A stretch of DNA of 64,000 nt, taken from contig CAVZUA010000011.1 of assembly GCA_963778385.1 (NCBI GenBank), positions 124,001-188,000 of the forward strand. Direction: 5' to 3'. Below are positions 50,441-59,583 of this stretch, one piece after another. Position 1 is the first letter of the stretch. Each line of letters begins with the position of its first letter. The stretch is from DATARH01 sp963778385 (GTDB taxonomy: Bacteria; Pseudomonadota; Alphaproteobacteria; ATCC43930; CGMCC-115725). Made by a program: the position numbers and the translations under genes. A model generated the notes under the pieces. The model was not told the DNA's origin, searched no databases, and worked only from the letters and a program-made list of their open reading frames with translations.

Positions 50441-53400
50441 TCAGCTGCTCGGCCGCGACGCCTCGTCCAGTATCCGCACGATGTGGCGGGCTTCGCGTTG
50501 GGCGCCGTCGGCGATCTGGTGGCGGCAGGAGGTGCCGCAGGCGGCGAGCAGGGTGTCCGGCGCGGCAGCGCGCATTTTGGGGAGCACGCCGAGCTCGCCG
50601 ATCTTGAGCGACATCTCGTGGTGCTCAGCCTCGTAGCCGAAGGCGCCGGCCATGCCGCAGCAGGTCGAGTTCGAAGGTCTCGACCTTGAGCTCGGGGATG
50701 AGCTTGAGGGCGTCGGCGGCGGCGCCGGCGGTGCCGAAGGCTTTCTGGTGGCAATGGCCGTGCAGCAGGGCGGTTTTGCCCGGCATCGCGGTCAAGGCGA
50801 GGTTGAAGCGGCCGGCTTTGCGTTCGGTTTCGACAAATTCCTCGAAAAGCTGGACATGGGTGGCGAGGGCTTTGGTGTCTTCGCCCGGCAGCAGCGCGGG
50901 GTATTCGTCGCGCAAGGTCAGCAGGCAAGAGGGTTCGAGGCCAACGATCGGCGTGCCGGCGGCGACGGCGGATTTGAGCGCCTCTATGGTGCGACGCGCC
51001 TCGGCCTTGGCCTTGTCGACCAGGCCGGCGGCGAGGAGGGTGCGGCCGCAGCAGAGCGGTCTGCCGATGGTGGGCTCGGGCGTGGTGACGCGATAGCCGG
51101 CGCGGGTCAGGACGCGTTCGGCCGCCGCGGCGTTTTCGGGTTCGAAATAGCGGTTGAAGGTGTCGATGAGGAGGAGGACTTCGCCGCCGGCGCCGGGCCC
51201 CCACCCCGACCCTCCGCCGCTGGCGGGGGAGGGGGATTGCTCCGCTGGTGCATCAAGCGCTCCCTCCTCCGCTGGCGGGGGAGGGTTGGGGTGGGGGGCG
51301 GCGCCGCAGTACGGTGTTGCTGACCAGCGCGGCAGGGGGCGGCGGGCGCTGAAGCCGAGGAATTTTTCACCGAGCGTCGCTAGCACGCCGCCGGGCGTGC
51401 GCAGGTTCAGCAGGCCGGCGAAATGCGCCGCCCAGGGAGCGTAGCGCGGGAGGTAGGCGATCAACCTGTCGCGCGCGGTGAGTTTGTGGCGTTTGCGGTA
51501 CTGGGCGAGGAATTCGAGCTTCATCTTCGCCATGTCGACGCCAGTCGGGCATTCGCGGCGGCAACCCTTGCACGACACGCAGAGCGACATGGTCTCGGCC
51601 ATTGCGTCGGAGGTCAGCGCGTCGGGGCCGAGTTGCCCCGACAAAGCGAGGCGCAGCGTGTTGGCGCGGCCGCGGGTCAGATGCTGCTCGTCGCCGGTGG
51701 CGCGGTAGCTCGGGCACATCACGCCGGGGTCGGATTTGCGGCAGGCGCCGTTGTTGTTGCACATCTCCGTGGCGCTGGCGAAACCGCCCCATTCGCGCCA
51801 GTCGAACGCGGTCTCGACCGGCACCTGCGTGTAGCCCGGCTTGAAGCGCATCAGGCGGCGGTCGTCCATCTTGGGTGCGCGGACGATCTTGCCGGGGTTG
51901 AAGAGGCCGTCGGGGTCGAACTTGTCCTTGACCTCCTCAAAGGCGCGGACGATGCGGGTGCCGTACATCGGTTCGAGAAATTCCGAACGGACGATGCCGT
52001 CGCCGTGCTCGCCGGAATGCGAGCCCTTGTATTCGCGCACCATCGCGAAGGCTTCCTCCGCGATCTCGCGCATCTTTTTGACCTCAAGTTCCTGCTTGAG
52101 GTTGAGCACCGGCCGGACGTGCAGCGTGCCGACCGAGGCGTGCGCGTACCAGGTGCCGTTGGTACCGTGCTTGTGGAAGACCTGGGTGAGGCGGTCGGTG
52201 TATTCGGCGAGGTCTTCGAGGCGTACCGCGCAATCCTCGATAAAGGAGACCGGTTTCCCGTCGCCTTTCATCGACATCATGATGTTGAGGCCTTCCTTGC
52301 GGACGTTCCACACCGCGCTCTGGAAGCCGGGGTCGGTGGCCTCGATGACGCTGTCGGGAAAGCCGAGATCGCCCATCAGCTCGACAAGCTGGCGGAGGCG
52401 GCGGAGGTTGTCGTCGGCGTCGGGGCCGGCGAATTCGGTGAGCAGGATCGCTTCCGGCTCGCCCTGGACGAAGCGGTCGACCGTGGCGCGGAACATCGGG
52501 ATGTCGCGCGCCAGCTCGATCATCGTACGATCGACCAGCTCGACCGCGGCCGGGCCGAGCTTGACGATGTGCTGGGTCGCCGCCATCGCCTGGTAGAAGG
52601 TCGGGAAATGGCAGATGCCGAGCACCCGGTGCGGCGGGATCGGCTGCAGGTCGAGCTCGATCTCGGTGAAGAAGGCAAGGGTGCCTTCGCTGCCGACCAG
52701 CAGATTGGCCATGTTGTGGCCTGAGCCAGGTCCATTTGGGGACAGCATATCGATGTTGTAGCCGCCGACCTTGCGCAGCAGCTTGGGGATGCGAGCATCG
52801 ATCTCCTCGGCCTCGCGGTGATGCAGCGCGCGCATGTCGCTGACGAGGTTGCGATAGCGTTCGGGCTGGACATCCTCGCCCAAATTGCTGGGCACCTCGC
52901 CGAAATGCGCTTCGGTGCCGTCGGCGAGGAGCGCGTCGATCGCGCGCACGTTGTGCACCATGTTGCCGTAGCGGATCGAGCGCGCGCCGCAGGAATTGTT
53001 CGCGGTCATGCCGCCGATCGTCGCCCGGTCGCCGGTCGAGACATCGACCGGGAACCACAGTTTGTGCTGGCGCAGGCGGGCGTTGAGCCGCTCCATAACG
53101 ACGCCGGGCTGCACCTTCACCCGCCGCGCCTCGGTTTCGACCTCGCCGACGCCCTGCATGTATTTGCTGCACTCGACGACCAGCGCGCGGTTGACCGTCT
53201 GGCCGCATTGCGAGGTGCCTCCGCCGCGCGGCAGCACCGGCACGCCTTCTTCGCGGGCGATCTGGATCGCCGCGGCGATGTCGTTTTTGTCCTTGGCGAC
53301 GACGACGCCGAGCGGCTCGATCTGGTAGATCGACGCATCGGTCGAATAGCGGCCGCGGGTGAACGTGTCGAACCGCACATCGCCCTTGATCTCACGGCGG

Positions 53401-53444
53401 AGACGGGTTTCGAGGCGGGAATTCGGCAAGTTGTCGAGAGGCAT
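50441..53444 (-). pseudogene. FAD- and Fe-S-binding oxidase (D-lactate/glycolate dehydrogenase type), one-base frameshift near the end
   Basis: From ATG 53444, about 1000 residues when one base is dropped. An FAD_binding_4 domain (VLPRGGGTSQCGQ, DRATIGGMTANNSCGARS) comes first, then the FAD-oxidase C domain, a ferredoxin region (CVSCKGCRRECP) and a CCG domain. Near 50665-50672 the frame shifts: GAACTCGACC replaces GAATCGACC, so the open frame ends LRLRG at 50625 instead of continuing STCCGMAGAFGYEAEH to the stop at 50441. Residues about 715-749 are encoded by an inserted palindromic repeat. If intact, it would oxidise a 2-hydroxy acid. Confidence 0.8.
51197..51299. repeat. Palindromic element inserted in frame within the oxidase gene
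   Basis: GCCCCCACCCCGACCCTCC on the left and the inverse of GGGAGGGTTGGGGTGGGG on the right frame two GCTGGCGGGGGAGGG hairpin cores. The same type of sequence lies between genes at 59446-59550. Here it adds about 35 residues (APHPNPPPPAEEG, then SPASGGGSGWGPGA) to a linker of the protein without breaking the frame. Confidence 0.8.
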
Positions 53445-53490
53445 GGTCGGTCGCTCGGCCTGCGCCGGGGTGGTGGGGATGGGAGAAGAT

Positions 53491-53889
53491 ATGACGCCAA
53501 TGCCTTGGGATACGCAAGAAATCGGCAGTGCGCCGCTGGTCACCGCGCCGGACGGCTCGGCGGTGCGGGTGCTGTGCGCGACGGCGCGCGGCAGCATGAT
53601 CTCCTTCAGCCTTGAACCCGGCGCGCTGTCGAAGGCGGTGATGCATCGCACAGTCGAGGAAATCTGGTATGTGGCGGCGGGGCAGGGCCGTCTGTGGCGA
53701 AAGCACGGCGAGGCGGAGCAGATTGTCGATCTGGCGCCGGGCCTGTCTTTGACCATCCCGGTCGGCACGCGCTTTCAGTTCCGCAACGACGGCGCCGTCG
53801 CGCTGCAGGTCGTCGCGGTGACGATGCCGCCCTGGCCTGGGGAGGGCGAAGCCGTGCTCACCGATTGCATCTGGGCGGCGACCGTTTGA
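53491..53889 (+). CDS. Cupin-domain protein
   Basis: A 132-residue single-domain cupin. The first motif region is MISFSLEPGALSKAVMHRTV with EEIWYVAAGQGRLW, the second PGLSLTIPVGTRFQFRNDG. One of the usual metal histidines is visible (MHR), and the second motif has few, so metal binding is uncertain. GGGAGAAG precedes ATG 53491. It is divergent from the oxidase gene by 46 bases and could modulate or serve the same pathway, which is a guess. Confidence 0.75.
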   Translation: MTPMPWDTQEIGSAPLVTAPDGSAVRVLCATARGSMISFSLEPGALSKAVMHRTVEEIWYVAAGQGRLWRKHGEAEQIVDLAPGLSLTIPVGTRFQFRNDGAVALQVVAVTMPPWPGEGEAVLTDCIWAATV

Positions 53890-53963
53890 TACCAAACGTT
53901 ACCGTTCCGGTTGGTAACCAGAGCCCTTGGAATTGTTTGCGGTTTAGCGATTGTGCCCGACCG

Positions 53964-53980
53964 CACAGAACCAAGGTTCT
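53964..53980. promoter_or_regulatory. AGAACC-AA-GGTTCT palindrome before the first Crp/Fnr gene
   Basis: A 14-base perfect palindrome at 53967-53980, preceded by CAC so that CACAGAACCA (53964-53973) equals a site before bcsAB. It is about 70 bases ahead of the start at 54049 and may be an autoregulatory site. Confidence 0.4.
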
Positions 53981-54048
53981 ATGACGCAGGCCGCAGCGGC
54001 TGACGCCAAGACCAAGAAAAGGGCCTCTCCCAGCGGGGAGTCGAGACA

Positions 54049-54753
54049 ATGAACCTACCCATCCAGAGCATCAAGAACCGCCTGCTCGCCGGCTTGCCGG
54101 CCAAGGAACTGGCGCGGCTGCTCGAACATCTCGAACCGGTGGCCTTGCCGAAGAAGGAGATTCTGTTCGAGGTCGGTGCGCCGCTGAACCATGTCTATTT
54201 TATCGAGGAAGGCCTGGCCTCGGTGATAACGACGATGGAAGACGGCGCCAGCAGCGAGGTCGGCATGGTCGGCCGCGAAGGGTTGGTCGGCGTTTCGGCG
54301 CTGCTGGGTGGCCGCCGGTCGGCACAACACATCGTCATGCAGCTGCCCGGGCGGGGTCACCGTATCCCGGCGCAACGCTGCAAGAGCGTCTTCGAGGAAA
54401 GCCCGGAAGTACGGGCGGCGGTGCTGCGCTTTACCGAGGATCTGCTCAACCTGAGCTCGCAGACCGCCGGGTGCAACCGGCTGCATTCGATCGAGCAGCG
54501 CAGCGCGCGCTGGCTGCTGATGGCGGCCGACCGCATCGCCTCGAACTTCCTGCCGCTGACGCAGGAATTTCTCGCCGCGATGCTCGGCGTCCGGCGCTCG
54601 GGTGTCAGCGAGGCGGCGAGCGAGCTGCAACGCTCGGGGCTCATCCGTTACCGGCGCGGCAGGATCACGATCGTCGATCGCCCGGGACTCGAGGACGTTG
54701 CCTGCGAGTGTTACGGCCTCGATAAGCGGCGGATCGAACGCACGCTCAGCTAA
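54049..54753 (+). CDS. Crp/Fnr-family transcriptional regulator, first of a tandem pair
   Basis: A 234-residue regulator. The N-terminal cyclic-nucleotide-binding-like beta-roll (VYFIEEGLASVITTMEDGAS, VGMVGREGLVGVSALLG) lacks the cAMP-binding arginine-serine pair of Crp and the N-terminal cysteines of Fnr. A long dimer helix and a winged HTH (TQEFLAAMLGVRRSGVSEAA) follow. The signal is unknown. A second copy begins 178 bases downstream. Confidence 0.85.
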   Translation: MNLPIQSIKNRLLAGLPAKELARLLEHLEPVALPKKEILFEVGAPLNHVYFIEEGLASVITTMEDGASSEVGMVGREGLVGVSALLGGRRSAQHIVMQLPGRGHRIPAQRCKSVFEESPEVRAAVLRFTEDLLNLSSQTAGCNRLHSIEQRSARWLLMAADRIASNFLPLTQEFLAAMLGVRRSGVSEAASELQRSGLIRYRRGRITIVDRPGLEDVACECYGLDKRRIERTLS

Positions 54754-54931
54754 CGCCAGCGGTTCATCGGCGGGCTTGAACGTCCCGCCCGGGCTTCGGC
54801 AGCCAAGGGCCGGCCGCGCATCATTTTGTTTTTTCTATCTTTCCGTCCGCTACCGGACGATCCGGAAAAGCTACTTCCAGTAGATTGCCGCATATCTGGG
54901 GTGCCCAAGCAAGAGGCGCCGGAGGATACGA

Positions 54932-55630
54932 ATGGCACTCCAAAGAAGAATGAGAAACCGTCTGCTTGCCGCCCTCACCGACAGCGATTTTGCTGAACTT
55001 GCCGATGATCTTCAGTCAGTTGCGCTGCTGAAGCACCAGATCGTCTACGACGTCGGCGCGCCGCTCGATCACATCTACTTCATCGAAAGCGGCCTCGCCT
55101 CGGTGCTGACCATCATGGAGGACGGCGCCTGCAGCGAGGTCGGAATGATCGGTGCCGAAGGCCTGATCGGCGCACCGGCTTTGCTCGGCGGCGCGGTTTC
55201 GGCGCAGCACGTCGTGGTGCTGGTGGTCGGCAGCGCGCAACGCATTTCGGTCGCGGCGTGCCGGGCGGTATTCGACAGCAATCCGCGCATCCGCGCGACA
55301 CTGCTGCACTTTATCGAGGCGCTGCTGAACCTCAGCGCGCAAATCGCCGGCTGCAATCGGCTGCATTCGGTCGAGCAGCGAACCGCACGCTGGCTGCTGA
55401 TGGCGAGCGACCGCATCGGCTCCGATATCCTGCCGCTGACGCAGGAGTTTCTTGCGGCCATGCTCGGCGTGCGCCGGTCAGGCATCAGCGAGGCGGCGAG
55501 CGAGCTGCAACGGTCCCGGTCGATCAGCTATCGGCGCGGCATCATCACCGTGCTCGATCGCGCGAATCTCGAAAAGACCGCCTGCGAATGCTACCAGATC
55601 GACAAGCAGCACGTCCGCCGGCCGCCATAG
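54932..55630 (+). CDS. Crp/Fnr-family transcriptional regulator, second of a tandem pair
   Basis: A 232-residue paralogue of the previous gene, nearly identical around HSVEQRTARWLLMASDRI and LTQEFLAAMLGVRRSGISEA, so the recognition helices should read similar DNA. Differences concentrate in the sensor roll and the last 20 residues. It arose by tandem duplication. The GGAGG before ATG 54932 is strong. A 12-base palindrome lies directly after its stop. Confidence 0.85.
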   Translation: MALQRRMRNRLLAALTDSDFAELADDLQSVALLKHQIVYDVGAPLDHIYFIESGLASVLTIMEDGACSEVGMIGAEGLIGAPALLGGAVSAQHVVVLVVGSAQRISVAACRAVFDSNPRIRATLLHFIEALLNLSAQIAGCNRLHSVEQRTARWLLMASDRIGSDILPLTQEFLAAMLGVRRSGISEAASELQRSRSISYRRGIITVLDRANLEKTACECYQIDKQHVRRPP

Positions 55631-55631
55631 C

Positions 55632-55643
55632 CCAAATATTTGG
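55632..55643. promoter_or_regulatory. CCAAATATTTGG palindrome
   Basis: A perfect 12-base AT-centred palindrome 2 bases after the second regulator's stop and about 105 bases before the gene at 55748. It could be an operator of that gene or of the regulators. Confidence 0.3.
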
Positions 55644-55747
55644 CAACAAATTGTAAACCGCGTCCGCTATCGAACAGATGGCGGGCGCAACTAATCGCAT
55701 GCTCCAGGCTCGGCGAGATCGCCAATTCATGGGGGAATTACAGCGGC

Positions 55748-56032
55748 ATGTTATTGGTCGAAATCGAAAAGCCCGAGAACGAGCCGCTGTCGGCGTGGTT
55801 CTCCGTGTTGCGCTCCTGGCTCGATGCCAATCATTGCACGCCATCGGTCTTCGCGCGCAGCGGACGGCGCATCGACCGGCTGATTTATCGCATCTCGTTC
55901 GACGAGCCCACCCGAGCGTATCAATTTACCCAGGCGTTTGCGCGTTATGCGCCGACGATCCGCCGGGCGACGCCGTTCGAACGCGACCAGCTCCGCGCCA
56001 TGGCCGCCACGCAGGAAAAGGCGGCGTCGTAG
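55748..56032 (+). CDS. Small conserved-type hypothetical protein
   Basis: A 94-residue protein starting MLLVEIEKPENEPLSAWFSVLRSWL, basic in the second half (FARSGRRIDRLIYRISFDEP). I do not recognise a domain; size and pattern recall small alphaproteobacterial hypotheticals that pair with regulators. An ATG at 55640 adds 36 residues without clear coding character. It follows the Crp/Fnr pair in the same direction and may be one of their targets. Confidence 0.5.
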   Translation: MLLVEIEKPENEPLSAWFSVLRSWLDANHCTPSVFARSGRRIDRLIYRISFDEPTRAYQFTQAFARYAPTIRRATPFERDQLRAMAATQEKAAS

Positions 56033-56091
56033 CGCCCCATCAATCAAGCGAGCAAGCGAGCGGCATCCAGCGTGGGTCAATCCGGCGGGGG

Positions 56092-56979
56092 TCAATCCAA
56101 CGCGGGGACCACGAAATGCAGCGGGTCGGTCGCCGAAGCCAGGGATATCGTCGCGGTGCCCTCGTAGTCGACTATGCGCACCGCGTCGTCGAGGCGAATG
56201 CGCGCGAAATGGCCGCTGATCGCGATATGGCTGGCCGCGACCGCGGTCAGCGGTGCGGGTGCAACGTCGTCGCCTGACGCCGCTAGCCATTCCGCGGCGC
56301 GCTCGCGGTCCGACGCGGCGATGCGGCACAGGTCGATGAGATGATCGGCGGGGTTGGCCTCGGGCGCGAGCAGCAGGTTCGGGCCGATGAGCGGTATCGT
56401 CGTGATCTCGAGCAAGACGGTCGGCTCGGTGATGCGCGCGTCGTCGACGCGAATGTCGAACGTCTCGATGTCGGCCTGGCAAATCGTCTCGGCGATGCGT
56501 CGGCGCGCGTCGAGCGGGGTGACGTCCTCCTCGCCGATGCTTTCCTCGATGACCTGCGCCAGCACGCCGAACCCGATGCCCTCGATGAGCCGCTGCGTTC
56601 CCCACGGCCCCTCGACCTCGATCGGATGGAATTTGGTCAGGGTCGGGTCGCGCCAACCGGCGATAAGCTCTTGCAGCGCGGATGTGACGCCGAGCGAATT
56701 GGCGAGGTTGTTGGCGGTGCCGAGCGGCAGGACCGCGATCGGCGGCCCGTCCGAGCGGGCGACGAGCGCGACCCGGCGAATGGTCCCGTCGCCGCCCGCC
56801 ACCGCGATCAGATCCGCCGGCTTGTCGAGGACGCGCGGGATATCGCAATTCTTGGCGTCGAAATAGGCGACCTCGTACCCCGCCGCCGCGATCAGCCCGG
56901 TCAGCTCGCGCTCGCCGTGGTCGGCGTCGCCGGCCGATCGGTTATGGAACAGCGTCACGCGTCGCTTGGTGCGCGGCAT
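56092..56979 (-). CDS. Diacylglycerol-kinase-family lipid kinase
   Basis: A 295-residue soluble kinase of the DagK/YegS type. VTLFHNRSAGDADHGERE is the N-terminal strand, IAVAGGDGTIRRVA the nucleotide-binding GGDGT motif, and VLPLGTANNLANSLG the third block. It should phosphorylate a lipid such as diacylglycerol or a sphingoid base; the C-terminal half that sets specificity is divergent. It is separated by about 140 bases from the aminotransferase gene facing away. Confidence 0.85.
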   Translation of the reverse strand: MPRTKRRVTLFHNRSAGDADHGERELTGLIAAAGYEVAYFDAKNCDIPRVLDKPADLIAVAGGDGTIRRVALVARSDGPPIAVLPLGTANNLANSLGVTSALQELIAGWRDPTLTKFHPIEVEGPWGTQRLIEGIGFGVLAQVIEESIGEEDVTPLDARRRIAETICQADIETFDIRVDDARITEPTVLLEITTIPLIGPNLLLAPEANPADHLIDLCRIAASDRERAAEWLAASGDDVAPAPLTAVAASHIAISGHFARIRLDDAVRIVDYEGTATISLASATDPLHFVVPALD

Positions 56980-57122
56980 TTTCGGTTTGCCCCGGTTGGT
57001 TTCCCCAGGCTAACCACCGGGCGGTTCGGCCGATCCCATCCGTCTGCGACGATTGGCCGGTGCTTGTCCGCGCCGCGTTTCGCCGCCACACTGCGCGCCG
57101 TCGTCGTCACGAGACCCATCAG

Positions 57123-58304
57123 ATGAAAAACACCGCACCTGCGCATACCGGCCGCCACTTCCTGCAAATTCCCGGGCCGACCAACGTGCCCGACCGCGTG
57201 CTGCACGCGATGGCATTTCCGACGATCGATCATCGCGGCCCCGAGTTTTCCGCGCTCGGCAAGGAGGTCGTCGCCGGCATGAAGCGGGTGTTCCAGACCG
57301 ACGGGACGGTGGTCATGTACCCGTCCTCGGGGACTGGGGCGTGGGAGGCGGCGCTGGTCAACACGCTGTCGTTCGGCGACAAGGTGCTGATGTTCGAGAC
57401 CGGCCATTTCGCCACGCTGTGGCGGCAGATGGCGGGCAAGCTCGGGATCGAGATCGAGTTCGTGCCGGGCGACTGGCGGCACGGCGTCGACCCGGCGCTG
57501 GTCGAGGAGAAGCTCACCGCCGACCGCGAGCATCGCGTGAAGGCGGTGTGCATCGTCCACAACGAGACCTCGACCGGCGTCGCCAGCCGGGTCGGCGAGG
57601 TACGCGCGGCGATCGACCGGGCGCGCCACCCGGCGTTGTTCATGGTCGATACGATCTCCTCGCTGGCGTCGATCGACTACCGGCATGACGAGTGGAAGGT
57701 CGATGTCACGGTCGCCGGTTCGCAGAAGGGGCTGATGCTGCCGCCGGGGCTCGGCTTTAACGCGGTGTCGAACAAGGCGCTGGCGGCGTCGAAGAGCGCG
57801 AAGCTGACGCGGTCCTATTGGGACTGGCAGGCGATGCTGGAGACGGGGACGACCGGGTTCTTTCCCTACACGCCGGGCACCAACCTGCTCTACGGGCTGC
57901 GCGAGGCGCTCAAGATGCTGCTCGACGAGGAGGGGCTCGACAATGTCTTTGCCCGCCATGCGCGGCACGGCGAGGCGACGCGCCGCGCGGTGGGCGGCTG
58001 GGGGCTCGAGACGCTGTGCCAGGATGCGCGCGAGCACTCCAACTCGCTGACCGCGGTGGTAGTGCCGGAGGGCCACGACGCCGACAAGGTGCGCGAGGAC
58101 ATTCTCGACGCCTACGACATGTCGCTCGGCACCGGGCTCGGCAAGATGAAGGGCAAGATCTTCCGCATCGGCCATCTCGGCCATTTCAACGATCTGATGC
58201 TGTGCGGCGCGCTGTGCGGCGTCGAGATGGGCCTAAAGCGCGCCGGCGTGCCGCACAAGCCCGGCGGCGTGGCGGCGGCGCTCGGGTATTTGGGCCAGGG
58301 CTAG
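57123..58304 (+). CDS. Serine-glyoxylate aminotransferase (class V)
   Basis: A 393-residue PLP enzyme. IPGPTNVPDRVLHAM opens it, VVMYPSSGTGAWEAALVNTL holds the cofactor phosphate loop, FMVDTISSLASIDY the Asp that contacts the ring nitrogen, and K202 in SQKGLMLPPG is the Schiff-base lysine. TPGTNLLYGLREALKM is also typical. It would interconvert serine and glyoxylate with hydroxypyruvate and glycine, as in the serine cycle or photorespiratory-type salvage; other serine-cycle genes are not here. ATG 57123 begins the conserved part. Confidence 0.88.
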   Translation: MKNTAPAHTGRHFLQIPGPTNVPDRVLHAMAFPTIDHRGPEFSALGKEVVAGMKRVFQTDGTVVMYPSSGTGAWEAALVNTLSFGDKVLMFETGHFATLWRQMAGKLGIEIEFVPGDWRHGVDPALVEEKLTADREHRVKAVCIVHNETSTGVASRVGEVRAAIDRARHPALFMVDTISSLASIDYRHDEWKVDVTVAGSQKGLMLPPGLGFNAVSNKALAASKSAKLTRSYWDWQAMLETGTTGFFPYTPGTNLLYGLREALKMLLDEEGLDNVFARHARHGEATRRAVGGWGLETLCQDAREHSNSLTAVVVPEGHDADKVREDILDAYDMSLGTGLGKMKGKIFRIGHLGHFNDLMLCGALCGVEMGLKRAGVPHKPGGVAAALGYLGQG

Positions 58305-58457
58305 GGAGCGATGCAGGCGCGCTGTGCGTCCTTCGAGACGCGCCTGTCGGCGCTCCTCAGGATGAGGGTGGTTGGTGGATGGCATGAAGAAAATCGTCAT
58401 CCTGAGAGCCTTGACTGGAAATGTGCTTGGGGCATTCCCAGGGCGGCATTTTCCCGT

Positions 58458-58597
58458 GTCATTCCGGGGCATCGCGCAGCGATGAACCCGGAACCCATGA
58501 ACACCGACCTCGAAAGGCGCGTTCCGACGCCGGAGACACTTGGACAGCCCGTGTTCATGGGTTCCAGGTTCGGCCCTGCGGGCCGCCCCGGAACGAC
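58458..58597. repeat. MITE-like dispersed repeat, copy 2
   Basis: A 140-base copy of the element at 23771-23914 in the 371-base gap 58305-58675. Left end GTCATTCCGGGGC is identical; the right end GCCCCGGAACGAC has one change. The inner inverted segment around CCCGGAACCCATGAACAC and GTGTTCATGGGTTCC is kept. The rest of this gap, on either side, holds no gene that I can support. Confidence 0.8.
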
Positions 58598-58675
58598 AGA
58601 GATAGTTTCGAGTCAGGCTCTCAGGAGAGAGCGGAGCGACCGTCTCGAAGGACTCACCCATAGGAGGAACCCACG

Positions 58676-59425
58676 ATGACACCGGACCAGATCGAACGCG
58701 CCGCGAGTGCCCTCGTGGCCGCCCGCAAGGGGAGTGCGATCGCGGCGCTGCCCGAGGGTGCGATCCCGCGGAGCGAGGCTGATTCCTACCAGGTCCAGGA
58801 CGCGGTGATCGCCAAGCTCGGCGAAAAGATCGGCGGCTGGAAGGTCGGCATCTCGCCGCTCGGGGGGCATTTCGCGGCGCCGATCTACGCCTCGACCGTC
58901 GTGCCGAGCCCCTCCAGTCTGCCGGCCAGGAATTTCAAGATCATCGGCATCGAGTGCGAGATCGGTTTCCGGTTCAGCCAGGCGCTGCCGGTGCGCCCGC
59001 AGCCCTATACGCGGCACGAGGTGCTGGCGGCGTGCTCGCTGGTGCCGACGATCGAGGTCGTCGACTCGCGCTACCAGGATTTCCGCGCGATCGACCGGCT
59101 GATGGTGCTGGCCGACAATTTCTCCAATGGCGGGCTGGTCTACGGAGCGGCGGCGAGCGATTGGGACGGCATCGACCTGGCGCATCCGCCGACCGAGGTG
59201 ACCGCCGACGGCAAGCCATTTGCCGACTGCACCGGGCTGCGCGCCGGGACGCCGATCGAACTGCTGCTGGCGGCGGTGGCGCATGCCAACGGCCGCGGCG
59301 GCATCGCGGCGGGGGTGGTGATCACCACCGGCACGCATACCGGGCTCGTCTTCACCGAGCCGGGGGTCAAGATCGCCGCCGATTACGGCAGGCTCGGTCG
59401 CGTCGAGGTGTCGTTTCCGGGGTGA
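58676..59425 (+). CDS. 2-keto-4-pentenoate hydratase family protein
   Basis: A 249-residue member of the FAH superfamily, MhpD branch. GGWKVGISPLGGHFAAPIYA, IIGIECEIGFRF (metal-binding acidic residues) and VVITTGTHTGLVF are the family blocks. Members hydrate 2-hydroxypenta-2,4-dienoate in meta-cleavage pathways or decarboxylate related acids; no such pathway surrounds it. AGGAGGA precedes ATG 58676. Confidence 0.85.
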   Translation: MTPDQIERAASALVAARKGSAIAALPEGAIPRSEADSYQVQDAVIAKLGEKIGGWKVGISPLGGHFAAPIYASTVVPSPSSLPARNFKIIGIECEIGFRFSQALPVRPQPYTRHEVLAACSLVPTIEVVDSRYQDFRAIDRLMVLADNFSNGGLVYGAAASDWDGIDLAHPPTEVTADGKPFADCTGLRAGTPIELLLAAVAHANGRGGIAAGVVITTGTHTGLVFTEPGVKIAADYGRLGRVEVSFPG

Positions 59426-59445
59426 CGCCGGTCGCAGCCGCCTTT

Positions 59446-59550
59446 ACCCCCACCCTGACCCGCCCCCGCCAGCGGGGGAGGGAACAAGCTGCGAGAGCCG
59501 CCAATTGTCATCCCCCTCCCCCGCTGGCGGGGGAGGGTCGGGGTGGGGGT
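59446..59550. repeat. Palindromic GGGGAGGG-type intergenic element
   Basis: ACCCCCACCCTGACC at the left is mirrored by GGTCGGGGTGGGGGT at the right, enclosing two hairpin cores of the CCCCCGC-CAGCGGGGG type. It is the intergenic counterpart of the element embedded in the oxidase gene at 51197-51299. Confidence 0.75.
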
Positions 59551-59583
59551 GATGCTCGCTCGGTCGGCGGGGGTCGCTAGCGG

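Noticed and set aside
51197..51299. The repeat in the oxidase gene as evidence of two separate genes
   Set aside because: The frame passes through without a stop, and homologous domains lie on both sides in the expected order.
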